A stretch of DNA of 64,000 nucleotides, from NCBI RefSeq assembly GCF_900186995.1, contig NZ_LT906463.1, positions 1,922,001-1,986,000 on the forward strand, written 5' to 3'. Within the stretch, counting starts at the first letter, position 1. Each line of letters begins with the position of its first letter. The stretch comes from Haemophilus pittmaniae. GTDB lineage: Bacteria > Pseudomonadota > Gammaproteobacteria > Enterobacterales > Pasteurellaceae. The notes under the pieces are model-generated. The model saw only the letters and a program-made list of their open reading frames with translations, had not been told where the DNA came from and did no database searches. Both the position numbers and the translations under genes were made by a program. Of the stretch, positions 30,959 to 41,497 are shown in pieces.

Positions 30959-32998
30959 ATGGCCAATCCATTACTTCATTTAAACGGCTTACCGCCTTTT
31001 TCACAAATCCGTCCGGAACATGTTCAACCGGCCATCGAACAACTGATTACCGACTGTCGCCAAACGATTGAAAATGTCCTCACACAACCACAACTTACTT
31101 GGGACAACTTTATTGTGCCATTAGCCGAAAGCGGCGATAAACTTTCCCGTGCCTGGTCACCTGTTTCCCATTTAAATTCAGTACAAAATAGTCCTGAACT
31201 ACGCCAGGCCTACCAAGCCTGCTTACCCTTGCTTTCTGAATACAGCACTTGGGTCGGCCAACATAAAGGCTTATACGAGGGCTATTTAGCAATTAAAAAT
31301 AGTGCAGAATTTGCCACCTATTCCACTGCGCAGAAAAAAGCCATTGAGAATTCATTACGTGATTTTGAACTTTCCGGCATTGGTTTACCGGCGGAAAAAC
31401 AGCAACGCTACGGTGAAATTGTTGCCCGTCTGTCCGAATTAAGCTCAGAATTCTCCAATAATGTCTTGGATGCCACCATGGGTTGGGAAAAAGTCATTGA
31501 AGATCAAAGCCAATTAGCCGGTTTGCCGGAATCCGCCCTTGCTGCCGCCCGCCAATCCGCTGAAGCCAAAGGTCTGAAGGGATATCGCTTTACCTTGGAA
31601 TTTCCAAGTTATCTGCCGGTTATCACCTACTGTGAAAATCGTTCATTACGCGAAGAAATGTATCGCGCCTTTGCTACTCGTGCATCTGATCAAGGTCCAA
31701 ATGCCGGTAAATGGGACAATAGCGCAATTATGGAAGAAATCTTAACCCTGCGTGTCGAATTAGCTCAATTACTCGGTTTTGCCCATTACACCGAACTATC
31801 CCTGGCCACCAAAATGGCAGAAAACCCGCAACAGGTGCTAGATTTCCTAAACAATTTGGCGGACCGGGCAAAAGCGCAAGGGGAAAATGAATTAGCCGAA
31901 TTAAAAGACTATTGCCGTAATGAGTTCGGTGTTGAAGAGTTAGCGCCTTGGGATATTTCTTTCTATAGCGAAAAACAAAAGCAGCAACGTTATGCCATTA
32001 ACGATGAAGAATTGCGTCCGTATTTCCCGGAAAATCGGGTGTTAAACGGCCTATTTGAAGTGGTTAAACGCATCTTCAATATTCGTGCAGTAGAACGCTC
32101 CGGTGTAGACACCTGGCATAAAGACGTCCGTTTCTTTGATTTAATCGATGCCGATAACAAGGTGCGCGGCGGTTTCTATTTGGATCTTTACGCACGTGAA
32201 AACAAACGCGGAGGGGCTTGGATGGATGACTGCATCGGCCGCAAACGTCAAGCCAATGGTGAGCTACAAACGCCAATCGCCTATTTAACCTGCAATTTCA
32301 ATGCACCTATCGGCGATAAACCGGCCTTGTTCACCCATGATGAAGTCACCACCCTATTCCATGAATTTGGTCATGGCTTGCACCATATGCTGACCAAAAT
32401 CGATGTGCCTGATGTGGCGGGGATCAATGGGGTGCCTTGGGATGCGGTAGAACTACCAAGCCAATTTATGGAAAACTGGTGCTGGGAAGCGGAGGCTTTG
32501 GATTTTATTTCCGGTCACTATCAAACCGGGGAACCATTGCCAAAAGAGAAACTACAACAGTTATTGAAAGCCAAAAATTATCAGGCTGCACTGTTCGTAT
32601 TGCGCCAATTGGAATTTGGCCTATTTGATTTTGTATTGCACCACCATTTCAGCGCCGGTAAAGATAATCAAATTTTAGATACGTTAAACGCTGTAAAAGC
32701 TAAAGTTGCAGTCATTAAAGGCGTGGAATGGGCGCGTACACCACACAGCTTCAGTCACATTTTTGCCGGCGGTTATGCAGCGGGCTATTACAGCTACTTA
32801 TGGGCGGAAGTGTTATCGGCGGATGCATTCTCACGCTTTGAGGAGGAAGGCATTTTCAATCCAACTACCGGTCAGTCCTTCTTGGATGAAATTCTGACCC
32901 GCGGTGGTTCAGAAGAACCAATGGCGCTCTTTAAACGCTTCCGCGGACGCGAACCGCAATTGGATGCGCTATTGCGCCACAAGGGCATCGTGCAATAA
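30959..32998 (+). CDS. prlC: Oligopeptidase A (M3 zinc metallopeptidase)
   Basis: Cytosolic peptidase that degrades short peptides, including cleaved signal peptides. The product is 679 residues from ATG 30959, which has an AAGGA site; ten upstream codons are not family sequence. The zinc motif is LFHEFGHGLHHML, with the third ligand Glu in the helix ELPSQFMENWCWE. The FAGGYAAGYYSYLWAEVLSADAF block is characteristic of M3 peptidases. Confidence 0.96.
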   Translation: MANPLLHLNGLPPFSQIRPEHVQPAIEQLITDCRQTIENVLTQPQLTWDNFIVPLAESGDKLSRAWSPVSHLNSVQNSPELRQAYQACLPLLSEYSTWVGQHKGLYEGYLAIKNSAEFATYSTAQKKAIENSLRDFELSGIGLPAEKQQRYGEIVARLSELSSEFSNNVLDATMGWEKVIEDQSQLAGLPESALAAARQSAEAKGLKGYRFTLEFPSYLPVITYCENRSLREEMYRAFATRASDQGPNAGKWDNSAIMEEILTLRVELAQLLGFAHYTELSLATKMAENPQQVLDFLNNLADRAKAQGENELAELKDYCRNEFGVEELAPWDISFYSEKQKQQRYAINDEELRPYFPENRVLNGLFEVVKRIFNIRAVERSGVDTWHKDVRFFDLIDADNKVRGGFYLDLYARENKRGGAWMDDCIGRKRQANGELQTPIAYLTCNFNAPIGDKPALFTHDEVTTLFHEFGHGLHHMLTKIDVPDVAGINGVPWDAVELPSQFMENWCWEAEALDFISGHYQTGEPLPKEKLQQLLKAKNYQAALFVLRQLEFGLFDFVLHHHFSAGKDNQILDTLNAVKAKVAVIKGVEWARTPHSFSHIFAGGYAAGYYSYLWAEVLSADAFSRFEEEGIFNPTTGQSFLDEILTRGGSEEPMALFKRFRGREPQLDALLRHKGIVQ

Positions 32999-33009
32999 CT
33001 TCAATATCA

Positions 33010-33037
33010 ACGGGCTAAATAAAGCCCGTTTTTTTAC
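33010..33037 (+). terminator. prlC terminator
   Basis: ACGGGCT-aaata-AAGCCCGT stem followed by seven T, 11 bases after the prlC stop. Confidence 0.92.
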
Positions 33038-33041
33038 CGCC

Positions 33042-33103
33042 AAACGCCCTGTTGAAAAATAGAGTTTTCTCGAAAAACAAGGCTAAGTTATTGATTTTAT
33101 TAG
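33042..33103 (-). repeat. 62-bp dispersed element, copy 6
   Basis: Minus orientation, between the convergent prlC and fabB, with a terminator on each side. AAACGCCC end at 33042, TAATAAAATCAATAA end at 33103. Confidence 0.92.
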
Positions 33104-33120
33104 CATTGACTTAAAAACAA

Positions 33121-33150
33121 AAAAAACGGACGCTAATGCATCCGTTTTTC
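33121..33150 (-). terminator. fabB terminator
   Basis: AAAACGGA-cgctaatgca-TCCGTTTTT between the convergent prlC and fabB; on the minus strand it is followed by a T tract. Confidence 0.82.
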
Positions 33151-33163
33151 TTATCAATCAATC

Positions 33164-34384
33164 TTAGCCTTGATAACGTTTAAAGATCAATGCTGCATTC
33201 GTACCACCGAAGCCGAAGCTGTTGGACATCACGGTGGTGAGGCCTGCATTTTCTTTAGTTTCGGTTACGATATTACAACCCTGCGCCGCTTCATCCAAGG
33301 TTTCAATATTGATACTTGGCGCGATAAAGTCATGGTGCAACATTAATAAACTATAAATTGCTTCATGTGCACCGGCAGCACCTAAGGAGTGGCCTGTCAT
33401 TGATTTAGTTGAAGAGATGGCTGGAATTTTATCGCCGAATACATTTTTGATTGCGCCTAATTCTTTCACATCACCTACCGGAGTAGAAGTACCATGTACG
33501 TTGATGTAATCAATCGGGCTATCCACGGTTGCCATTGCTTGACGCATACAACGTTCCGCACCTTCACCACTTGGTGCAACCATGTCATAACCATCGGAAG
33601 TTGCGCCATAGCCTACGATTTCCGCATAAATTTTCGCACCACGTTTTAATGCGTGTTCCAATTCTTCCACAACCACAACGGCACCACCGCCGGCAATGAC
33701 GAAACCATCACGGTTGGCATCATACGCACGGGAAGCTTTGGTTGGCGTGTCATTATATTTAGTTGATACCGCGCCCATCGCATCAAATTCAGTCGCACAT
33801 TCCCAAGACAATTCTTCAGCACCGCCGGCAAATACGATGTCTTGTTTGCCCAATTGAATTAATTCAAGGGCATGGCCGATACAGTGAGCGGAAGTTGCAC
33901 AAGCGGAGCTGATGGAATAGCTTGCGCCACGGATTTTATAAGGAGTTGCCAAACAGGCAGAAACACTGGATGCCATGGTTTTGGTAACCGCATAAGGGCC
34001 AATCGCTTTCACTCCACGTGGTCCACGTACCGCATCACAAGCCACTAATTGGTTGTGCGCAGAACCAGTACCAGCACCGATCACCAAACCGGTACGCTCG
34101 TTAGAAACCTGATCTTCGCTTAAACCTGCATCTTCAATTGCTTCACGCATAGAAAGATAAGCATAAGCGGCGGCATCGCCCATAAAACGATACACTTTAC
34201 GATCGATATGTTCGGCCGGATTTAATTTCACGGTACCAGCCACATGGCTGCGCATTTTCATCTCTACGAATTCAGGCACGACTTCGATACCTGATTTGCC
34301 CGCTTTAAGAGAGGCCAAAACTTCTTCTTTATTGTTACCGATACTGGAAATGATACCAAAACCGGTGATTACTGCTCTTTTCAT
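33164..34384 (-). CDS. fabB: 3-oxoacyl-ACP synthase I (KAS I)
   Basis: Elongates fatty acids and is needed for unsaturated fatty acid synthesis. The 406-residue product has the nucleophile Cys162 in [12 protein letters not shown] and the two catalytic histidines in [10 protein letters not shown] and [13 protein letters not shown], ending [16 protein letters not shown]. The single-gene context is typical. An imperfect dyad 30-53 bases before the start (34414-34437) may be an operator. Confidence 0.97.
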   Translation of the reverse strand: MKRAVITGFGIISSIGNNKEEVLASLKAGKSGIEVVPEFVEMKMRSHVAGTVKLNPAEHIDRKVYRFMGDAAAYAYLSMREAIEDAGLSEDQVSNERTGLVIGAGTGSAHNQLVACDAVRGPRGVKAIGPYAVTKTMASSVSACLATPYKIRGASYSISSACATSAHCIGHALELIQLGKQDIVFAGGAEELSWECATEFDAMGAVSTKYNDTPTKASRAYDANRDGFVIAGGGAVVVVEELEHALKRGAKIYAEIVGYGATSDGYDMVAPSGEGAERCMRQAMATVDSPIDYINVHGTSTPVGDVKELGAIKNVFGDKIPAISSTKSMTGHSLGAAGAHEAIYSLLMLHHDFIAPSINIETLDEAAQGCNIVTETKENAGLTTVMSNSFGFGGTNAALIFKRYQG

Positions 34385-34413
34385 TGCTGATCCTTATGGG
34401 TTGATGAATTCAA

Positions 34414-34437
34414 TTCAACGTACAGTTGTTAGCTGAA
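34414..34437 (-). promoter_or_regulatory. Candidate operator upstream of fabB
   Basis: Imperfect 24-base dyad TTCAnCnnACAnnTGTnnGnTGAA (8 of 12 positions paired), 30-53 bases before the fabB start codon. The GTACA and TGTTAGCT parts recall FabR-type sites at E. coli fabB, but the match is loose and the regulator is not known from this window. Confidence 0.35.
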
Positions 34438-34544
34438 CGGCAATTTACTATGAAATGAGAATATTGCAAGCACAAATTGATTTGTTCGACCAGTTATTGT
34501 ATGAAATCGGCTAAAATAGCCACAAAATCAATAAGGAAGAGATT

Positions 34545-36551
34545 ATGTTAGTAAATTACGCCGATATTCGTTTTAACTCCGATGGAACCCCAGTTTCCAA
34601 TCAATTTGATGATATTTATTTCTCTACTGCCGATGCTTTGGCGGAAACCGAATATGTTTTTTTAGCCGGCAATCGACTGTGGGAACGTTGGCAGCAAAGT
34701 CAGGCCGAACGTTTTATCATCGCGGAAACCGGATTTGGTAGTGGCTTAAATTTTTTCGCGACCATTGCATTATTTCGCCGATTTCGCACAGAATTCCCCA
34801 CCGCTCCGTTAAAACGGCTGTTTTTTATTTCCTTTGAAAAATATCCGCTCAATCCACAAGATTTGCAGCTCATTCACCAACAATATCCGCAATTTAATGA
34901 ACTATCACAACAATTACTCCAACATTGGCCACAGCCGCTAAGTGGTTGCTATCGACTACATTTTGCAGAAACCACTCTGGATCTGTGGCTTGGTGATGTT
35001 GCCGAAAATCTACCGGCTTTGGGAGATTACATGCAAAATAAGGTCGATGCTTGGTTCTTGGATGGTTTTGCCCCGGCTAAAAATCCCGAAATGTGGAATG
35101 AACACTTATTTCAACAACTCGCTCGCGTTACCGCCACCAATGGATCTTTTGCCACATTCACCGCGGCTAGCATTGTCCGCAAAGGTTTATTAGCTGCCGG
35201 ATTTCATGTGGAAAAACGCCCGGGTTTTGGACATAAACGTGAATGTTTAGTCGGCGTAAAACCGCAAAGCATTCAGCAGCCCTCGACAACGCCTTGGTTT
35301 AATCTACAAGCGGCACAAATGCCAACTCAGGATATTGCCATTGTTGGTGGCGGTATTGCTTCTTTATGTACCGCATTAGCATTACTGCAACGTGGCGCTA
35401 GTGTTACCCTCTATTGCGCAGATGATACCCCGGCATTGAATGCCTCCGGTAATAAACAGGGCGCTTTTTATCCGCAACTTTCCGATGACAACGCCGCCAA
35501 TATTCGTTTTTATTTGCATGCCTTTAGCTATGGTGGCCAATTGTTGCATTGGTTGCTTAAACAAGGTATCGAGTTTGAACATGCATTTTGTGGCGTAGCC
35601 TTAAGTGGCTACAACGGCAAAGCCGAAGAAAAACTCAGAAAAATTGCCGAACTCCATTTACCATCCGCGATTTATCAGCCAATGGAGCAGACGCAATTAA
35701 GTGCTGCGGTTGGCCTACCTCTCCCGTGCGGTGGTGGTTTTATCCCCTTAGGTGGCTGGTTAGCGCCGCGCCAATTGGTGCAAAATACCTTTGCTTATTT
35801 GCAGCAACAGGGATTAACCATCCAATGTCAGCAAACCATCCAAAGCCTCAGCCAAACCACCACGGGTTGGCGTTTAACTAACACACAAGGTGCTACCTTT
35901 GAGCATGAAGTTGTCGTGTTGGCAAATGGCCATCAACTCAATCATTTCGCCCAAACGGAAAAATTACCACTCTATCCGGTACGCGGCCAAGTCAGCCAAA
36001 TTCCAACTTCAGCCAATCTTTTAAAACTTAATAGCGTACTTTGTTATGACGGTTATCTCACACCGGTTGATCAGGCAGGAGAAAGCCATTGCATTGGTGC
36101 GAGCCATGTACGTGATAGTGCCGACCGAACATTTAGCGCTCAGGAACAGGTGGAAAACCAACACAAGATTCAACACAATATTCCTGAGGACTGGACGAAG
36201 GAAGTGGACACCTCCGGCAATCTGGCGCGTATTGGTGTGCGTTGTAGCGTGCGTGATCTCAGTCCGATGGCCGGTAATGTGCCAAATTTTGCCACGCAAA
36301 ATGATGCCTATCACAATTTATTCAATTTGCGCCGCCGCAAACAACCAATTCCCGCGGCTGAGAATTACCCGAATCTATACCTTATCGGAGCCCTCGGTTC
36401 ACGTGGTCTCACTAGTGCGCCATTACTCGGCGAAATGCTGGCCTCTTTGATCTATGGTGATCCTTTACCATTGGATGAAAGCCTGCAGCATTGTCTTAGT
36501 GCCAACCGTAGCTGGGTGCGTAAATGGCTGAAGGGCGCTCCGGTGGAGTAG
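34545..36551 (+). CDS. mnmC: Bifunctional tRNA mnm5s2U biosynthesis protein MnmC
   Basis: Completes 5-methylaminomethyl-2-thiouridine at the wobble position of several tRNAs. The 668-residue fusion has an N-terminal SAM methyltransferase (MnmC2; [17 protein letters not shown] near residue 64 and [17 protein letters not shown]) and a C-terminal FAD oxidoreductase (MnmC1; [21 protein letters not shown] near 265). It ends [24 protein letters not shown]. It starts with an AAGGAAG site. Copy 7 of the 62-bp element begins 9 bases after the stop. Confidence 0.96.
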   Translation: MLVNYADIRFNSDGTPVSNQFDDIYFSTADALAETEYVFLAGNRLWERWQQSQAERFIIAETGFGSGLNFFATIALFRRFRTEFPTAPLKRLFFISFEKYPLNPQDLQLIHQQYPQFNELSQQLLQHWPQPLSGCYRLHFAETTLDLWLGDVAENLPALGDYMQNKVDAWFLDGFAPAKNPEMWNEHLFQQLARVTATNGSFATFTAASIVRKGLLAAGFHVEKRPGFGHKRECLVGVKPQSIQQPSTTPWFNLQAAQMPTQDIAIVGGGIASLCTALALLQRGASVTLYCADDTPALNASGNKQGAFYPQLSDDNAANIRFYLHAFSYGGQLLHWLLKQGIEFEHAFCGVALSGYNGKAEEKLRKIAELHLPSAIYQPMEQTQLSAAVGLPLPCGGGFIPLGGWLAPRQLVQNTFAYLQQQGLTIQCQQTIQSLSQTTTGWRLTNTQGATFEHEVVVLANGHQLNHFAQTEKLPLYPVRGQVSQIPTSANLLKLNSVLCYDGYLTPVDQAGESHCIGASHVRDSADRTFSAQEQVENQHKIQHNIPEDWTKEVDTSGNLARIGVRCSVRDLSPMAGNVPNFATQNDAYHNLFNLRRRKQPIPAAENYPNLYLIGALGSRGLTSAPLLGEMLASLIYGDPLPLDESLQHCLSANRSWVRKWLKGAPVE

Positions 36552-36559
36552 GATTTTTA

Positions 36560-36621
36560 AAACGCTATAATGGTTTTGCAAGTTTTTGCCAAAAACGATT
36601 GTAACCTATTGATTTTATTAA
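36560..36621 (-). repeat. 62-bp dispersed element, copy 7
   Basis: Minus orientation, diverged (AAACGCTA end, TTAATAAAATCAATAGG end). It begins 9 bases beyond the mnmC stop. Central dyad GTTTTTGGCAAAAAC is the best hairpin of all copies. Confidence 0.85.
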
Positions 36622-36680
36622 TATTGCTTTAAAAATCCATTTTTCTCCTACCAAAGCTAGCAAAACTGTATTTAGCGCAT

Positions 36681-36715
36681 AAAAAACGGTGCAATTTTTT
36701 GTTGCACCGTTTTTG
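36681..36715 (-). terminator. lptFG terminator
   Basis: AAAAAACGGTGCAA-ttttttg-TTGCACCGTTTTT, strong bidirectional stem, 12 bases beyond the lptG stop. Confidence 0.92.
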
Positions 36716-36726
36716 AATGATTGGAT

Positions 36727-37803
36727 TTAATCCCGCTTACGACTGAGCAGCCACCAAATAATGACGATAAATAGCAAACTCGGCATTAATGCACCTAAGA
36801 ATGCCGGCGCGTTATACACCACGCTCATCTGGCCAAAGATTTCATTGACGACATAAAATAAGAAGCCGAAGCAAATACCGGTGACGATCCGCGCACCGGC
36901 AGTCACACTGCGCAGGGAACCAAAAATAAAAGATAACGCCAACATCATCATCACGCCAACTGATACCGGTTGTAATAATTTACGCCAGAAGGTCAGTTCA
37001 AAGCGACGCGAATCTTGTCCCGTGTCCTTTAAGAAAGCGATATAACTGGACAGTCCGGAGATCGATAATGAGGTCGGACGCAAGGATACTGCACCTAATT
37101 TATCCGGTGTGAGTCCGGTTGGCCAATCTTCACTCAAGCGGTTGGTCGTTTGAATTTGTTCGCTGGAAATTTGCGAATCACTCACCTGGCGCAGCTGCCA
37201 TTTATGCTCATCCGCTGAATAGGTGGCTTGATTTGCATGTTTAAGATGGGTGAGATTACGCTCATTATCAAAGGTATAAATATATACGTCATCCAACTTC
37301 GCATCATCGGTAATACGGCGGACAAACACAAAATTATTGCCATCCTTTGCCCAAACACTATTTTTTACCGACATCATCGAACCACCGGACAACGCGCGGG
37401 CACGCATATCACGAGCGAATTGCTCGGTCTGCGGAATCCCCCATTCTCCCAATAGCATAGTCAGCACCACCAAAGGTAAGGCAGTCTTCATTACAGCTAA
37501 ACCAATTTTAAAGCGTGAAAAACCTGACGCCTGCATCACAACTAATTCACTACGGCTGGCCAAATTCCCCAAAGCAATCAAAGCTCCCAGTAATGCGGCC
37601 ATTGGGAAAAAGGTTTCAACATCCTTTGGCATGGTCAATAGGGTAAAAGCAACCGCCTGCCAAATATCATAGCTACCGCTCCCTACACTACGGAATTGTT
37701 CTACAAATTTAATAATCGCCGACAATCCCACCAAGGTCAGCAAAGTGGCAAAAATCGCGCCTAAAATGCTCTTGCCGATATAACGATCCAGGGTATTCAT
37801 CAT
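36727..37803 (-). CDS. lptG: LPS export ABC transporter permease LptG
   Basis: One of two permeases of LptB2FG, which lifts LPS from the inner membrane onto the LptC-A-D bridge. The 358-residue product has three helices at each end and a periplasmic beta-jellyroll between (about 135-265). LPS-gate features include MNTLDRYIGKSILGAIFATLL and the N-terminal helical block MPKDVETFFPMAALLGALIALG. It starts 3 bases after the lptF stop. Confidence 0.95.
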   Translation of the reverse strand: MMNTLDRYIGKSILGAIFATLLTLVGLSAIIKFVEQFRSVGSGSYDIWQAVAFTLLTMPKDVETFFPMAALLGALIALGNLASRSELVVMQASGFSRFKIGLAVMKTALPLVVLTMLLGEWGIPQTEQFARDMRARALSGGSMMSVKNSVWAKDGNNFVFVRRITDDAKLDDVYIYTFDNERNLTHLKHANQATYSADEHKWQLRQVSDSQISSEQIQTTNRLSEDWPTGLTPDKLGAVSLRPTSLSISGLSSYIAFLKDTGQDSRRFELTFWRKLLQPVSVGVMMMLALSFIFGSLRSVTAGARIVTGICFGFLFYVVNEIFGQMSVVYNAPAFLGALMPSLLFIVIIWWLLSRKRD

Positions 37804-37806
37804 TGA

Positions 37807-38901
37807 TTAATTATCCTTCTTAAACAAATGGCGGATTTTGTACATAAAACTGGAATCCCAACTATTGAGCAAGATCCCCAACAATAGGAAAGAGACATTC
37901 ACCAGCGGCATCCACAACGCTGCATTCAGTTTATCCGCACCACCGGCAGATTTCAGCGAGCTTTGTAACAAGAAATAAATTAGATAAAGCAATAATGCCG
38001 GTAGGATTTTGGCAAACCGCCCCTGACGCGGATTAACCCGGCTCAAAGGTACAGCCAATAACGCCATCAGCGGCACAGCCAAAATCAAAGTAATACGCCA
38101 ATTCAGTTCAGCTTTATTGGCCGCCGTAGGTTGTTCCAATAATTTGGCTAATGACAAAGTGGCCGCTTCATCGCTTGCATTCTCTGTAGCCTGATACCCC
38201 ATATAGGCCTGGTATTCATCAAAATGGGTGATGCGGAAATCCGGTAATACAGATGTCCCCTCTACCCGTTGGGTATTTTGCAAATTAAGAATTTGGTCAC
38301 CGTTTGGTAAGGCTTTTAATTCACCTTTTTCCGCTACCACGACGGAAGGTTTAGCCGAGCCTTTGGCTTCCATTTGGAAAAGATAAACATCGTTGATTTG
38401 GTTACCATTGATTTTATCGATAAACAGGACAAAGTTGCTGCTGTTGGTCGACATAAACTGGCCTGAAGCCAACGCGCCCATCGTTGGATTTGCTTTAGCA
38501 TCGGCGACAATAGTGGCCTGTTTGTCGATAGCCCAAGGAGATAGCCAAAGCGCGTTGTAAGCCGCAAGGGCGGCAGTAAAGAGGGAGAGTAACAGGGCGA
38601 CCCGCACTAAAATACGCTGTCCGACCCCGCAGGCGCGCATAACGGTGATTTCGCTTTCCGCATAAAGCCGCCCAAATGTCAGTAAAATCGCGATAAATAA
38701 ACACAATGGCAACATCAATTGTGCCATGGTCGGCATACCTAACCCCAACAGGGAAAGTACTAAATCTGCCGGCACCTTGCCACTAGCGGCTGAACCTAAT
38801 ACGCGCACCAATTGTTGGCTAAAGAAAATCACAAGCAAAATGAACAAAATCGCAATCTGACTTTTGAACACTTCTTTTGTTAAATATCGGGTTAAAATCA
38901 T
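37807..38901 (-). CDS. lptF: LPS export ABC transporter permease LptF
   Basis: Partner permease of LptG, 364 residues, same architecture: [33 protein letters not shown] at the N-terminus, the [16 protein letters not shown] coupling loop (about 81-97), a periplasmic domain and three C-terminal helices from about 265. It is first in the lptFG operon and divergent from pepA with 97 bases between starts, the usual arrangement in gamma-proteobacteria. Confidence 0.95.
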   Translation of the reverse strand: MILTRYLTKEVFKSQIAILFILLVIFFSQQLVRVLGSAASGKVPADLVLSLLGLGMPTMAQLMLPLCLFIAILLTFGRLYAESEITVMRACGVGQRILVRVALLLSLFTAALAAYNALWLSPWAIDKQATIVADAKANPTMGALASGQFMSTNSSNFVLFIDKINGNQINDVYLFQMEAKGSAKPSVVVAEKGELKALPNGDQILNLQNTQRVEGTSVLPDFRITHFDEYQAYMGYQATENASDEAATLSLAKLLEQPTAANKAELNWRITLILAVPLMALLAVPLSRVNPRQGRFAKILPALLLYLIYFLLQSSLKSAGGADKLNAALWMPLVNVSFLLLGILLNSWDSSFMYKIRHLFKKDN

Positions 38902-38998
38902 AGCTTTATCGCGTTAATTCAAGGAGTAATCTAGATAATTAGGGTGGCGTATGATACCTTATTTCCAGTCAATTAAATAGCTAAATTAAGGAAAAGCA

Positions 38999-40471
38999 AT
39001 GAAATATCAAGCCCAATCCGTTCACCTTAAACATCCCCATGAATGCCTAATTATCGGCCTCTTCGAAGATGGCCAAACCGCAGCCTTCAACAAATGTGAT
39101 CAACTTACCGAAGGGTATTTAACCGGCCTTGTGAAATCCAGTGATATCAGCGGTAAAATTGGACAACTCTGTCTACTACACCATGTGCCCCAATTGGATT
39201 GCAAACGTCTAATTATTGTCGGTTGTGGCAAACAGCCAGAACTCAATGAACGTAATTACCAAAAAATTTATCAACGACTTTGGCAAACCCTCAAAGAATT
39301 ACCGGTAAGCGAAGCCGTCAGCTATTTAACCGATTTACAAATTAAGGGGCGTAATCTCTATTGGAATGTCCGCTTTGCGATCGAAACCTTAGAACATGGC
39401 AACTATCAATTCGACAATTTCAAACAGCAAAAAGCGCCAGCTATAAAATTACAAAAACTACTGTTCAGTACGGATGATGCTACAGCAGAACAGGCCATCC
39501 GCCATGCCCAAGCGATTGCTCATGGTATGCGGGCAACCCGAGACTTAGCGAATCAACCACCAAATATCTGTAATCCGGCTTATTTAGCCGAACAGGCTCA
39601 AGCTTTGGCGGCAAAATCAAATAAAGTTAGTGTGGAAATCCTAGATGAGGCTCAAATGACCGAACTAGGCATGCAGGCTTATTTGGCAGTATCTCGTGGT
39701 GCAACCAATCCGGCTTATTTGTCTTTAATCAAATTTAATAATGCGCCAAATCCCGATGCAAAACCTATCGTATTGGTCGGTAAGGGGTTAACCTTCGATG
39801 CCGGCGGCATCTCCTTAAAACCCGCGGCCGATATGGATGAAATGAAATATGATATGGGCGGAGCGGCTTCAGTATTCGGTACCATGACCGCATTAATCGA
39901 ATTGGATTTACCACTAAATGTCATTGGTGTTTTGGCTGGTTGTGAGAACCTGCCCGATGGTAATGCCTATCGTCCGGGAGATATTCTCACCACGATGAAT
40001 GGCCTAACAGTGGAAGTACTTAATACCGATGCGGAAGGACGCTTGGTGCTCTGCGATACCCTCACTTATGTAGAACGTTTCGCTCCACAGGCGGTGATTG
40101 ATATCGCTACCCTCACCGGTGCTTGTGTCGTCGCCTTAGGACAACACAATAGCGGACTGTTAAGTGAAGATGAGGCCTTAGCCACCGAGCTAGCCCAAGC
40201 CGCCACACAAAGTCATGATAAAGCCTGGCGCTTACCAATATCCGATGAATACCGCGAGCAACTAAAATCACCATTTGCCGACTTAGCCAATGTGGGCGGA
40301 CGTTGGGGTGGTGCGAGCACAGCCGGTGCATTTTTATCGCACTTTACCAAAGCCTACCCTTGGGCTCACCTAGATATTGCCGGCACCGCTTGGCTACAGG
40401 GCGCCAATAAGGGTGCAACCGGACGCCCTGTACCGTTATTGGTACAATACCTAATTAATGCCGCAGAATAA
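38999..40471 (+). CDS. pepA: Leucyl aminopeptidase (M17), PepA family
   Basis: Hexameric manganese/zinc aminopeptidase; the E. coli homologue also binds DNA in plasmid dimer resolution and carAB control. The 490-residue product has metal ligands in [17 protein letters not shown] and [14 protein letters not shown], then [17 protein letters not shown] [15 protein letters not shown]. The family length and start fit; ATG 38999 has an AAGGA site. It is divergent from lptF. Confidence 0.94.
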   Translation: MKYQAQSVHLKHPHECLIIGLFEDGQTAAFNKCDQLTEGYLTGLVKSSDISGKIGQLCLLHHVPQLDCKRLIIVGCGKQPELNERNYQKIYQRLWQTLKELPVSEAVSYLTDLQIKGRNLYWNVRFAIETLEHGNYQFDNFKQQKAPAIKLQKLLFSTDDATAEQAIRHAQAIAHGMRATRDLANQPPNICNPAYLAEQAQALAAKSNKVSVEILDEAQMTELGMQAYLAVSRGATNPAYLSLIKFNNAPNPDAKPIVLVGKGLTFDAGGISLKPAADMDEMKYDMGGAASVFGTMTALIELDLPLNVIGVLAGCENLPDGNAYRPGDILTTMNGLTVEVLNTDAEGRLVLCDTLTYVERFAPQAVIDIATLTGACVVALGQHNSGLLSEDEALATELAQAATQSHDKAWRLPISDEYREQLKSPFADLANVGGRWGGASTAGAFLSHFTKAYPWAHLDIAGTAWLQGANKGATGRPVPLLVQYLINAAE

Positions 40472-40480
40472 TCGGCAAAT

Positions 40481-40512
40481 AAAAACGGTCGGAATACATC
40501 CGACCGTTTTTT
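40481..40512 (+). terminator. pepA terminator
   Basis: AAAAACGGTCGGA-atacA-TCCGACCGTTTTTT, 9 bases after the pepA stop; serves the convergent YafD-like gene as well. Confidence 0.92.
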
Positions 40513-40530
40513 GGCGCCAAATAAATCACA

Positions 40531-41418
40531 TTAATCAGCACCAATGCGAAATTCCAGTAAAATCGGATTATGATCCGAAGACTTCACCGCCAAAACATTC
40601 GCCGTTAATATTTGTACCCCACGGCTAAACACATGATCCAATGGTTGTCCCAAAAAACGTACGCGTTGATCGCTTTGTAAAGGCACGGCGTGCAAATCAT
40701 ATTGCGCCATCAATCCATTCAAGAAATCAACCCGTTTTCCGCGCCACGAATTAAAATCACCGGCCACAATCATTGGCCCTTGATGTCTCCCCACCAAGGC
40801 AAATATTTGCTCCAATTGCTTGCGATAATTGACTAACTTCAATTCAAAATTAATTAAATGTAAATTAACCACCAGTAATGTTTGGCCATTTTGTAATGGA
40901 AATGCCATTGCACTACCAACCTTAGGAATTTGAATCCAAGGCTCTGGCAAACTATCTGCGCAATACCATTGTGGAGCAGATTTGGCGAAGGTTTTCACAC
41001 CGGAAGACTGCGCTTTATAAGCAAAGGCTGAGGCAAACAAACTGCTGGAAAATTGCTGTAAGCTTTGTTGCGGTGTCGCTTCCTGTAATAGGACAAAATC
41101 CTGCTCTGCCGATAACCTTTGTAAATCTTTCTGCCAACCGGCATCTTGTCCCTTATGAATATTCCAACTCAGTAACTTAAAGGTTTTCGCAGGTAAGACT
41201 GCCACCGCTTCGGGTGATTGATAACATTGTAGCGGTGCATATTGGGTGATGGCTTGATAAGGCTTATCTCGGCCACTGACAAACTGAATTTGCAATTTAT
41301 CGAAAATAGTCAATTGTGATAAGAAATAGCCGGCCAATGCCATTGTTGTCACCATACTCCCTAAAGCAATTTTTACTTTTCTACCCATTATTTTTCCGAA
41401 TACCTTTCTAAATGCCAT
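40531..41418 (-). CDS. yafD: YafD-like endonuclease/exonuclease/phosphatase family protein
   Basis: A 295-residue protein with an N-terminal hydrophobic anchor (about 14-34) and an EEP-family metal-phosphoesterase domain: LLSWNIHKGQDAGW, FVLLQEATPQ, LLVVNLHLINF, IVAGDFNSWRGKR and SSDHNPILLEF supply the Asn, Glu, Asp/Asn and Asp-His catalytic groups. It matches E. coli YafD in sequence order. The substrate is unknown. Translation may start at the ATG 33 bases downstream (MGRKVKIALG), which would shorten the cytoplasmic tail. Confidence 0.85.
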   Translation of the reverse strand: MAFRKVFGKIMGRKVKIALGSMVTTMALAGYFLSQLTIFDKLQIQFVSGRDKPYQAITQYAPLQCYQSPEAVAVLPAKTFKLLSWNIHKGQDAGWQKDLQRLSAEQDFVLLQEATPQQSLQQFSSSLFASAFAYKAQSSGVKTFAKSAPQWYCADSLPEPWIQIPKVGSAMAFPLQNGQTLLVVNLHLINFELKLVNYRKQLEQIFALVGRHQGPMIVAGDFNSWRGKRVDFLNGLMAQYDLHAVPLQSDQRVRFLGQPLDHVFSRGVQILTANVLAVKSSDHNPILLEFRIGAD

Positions 41419-41497
41419 TGCATTTTTTATACTGTCGCCCGCTTAACGACGAGGCCGTTAAGATATTTATCTTTTTTCACATATTCAAGGCTTTTTA

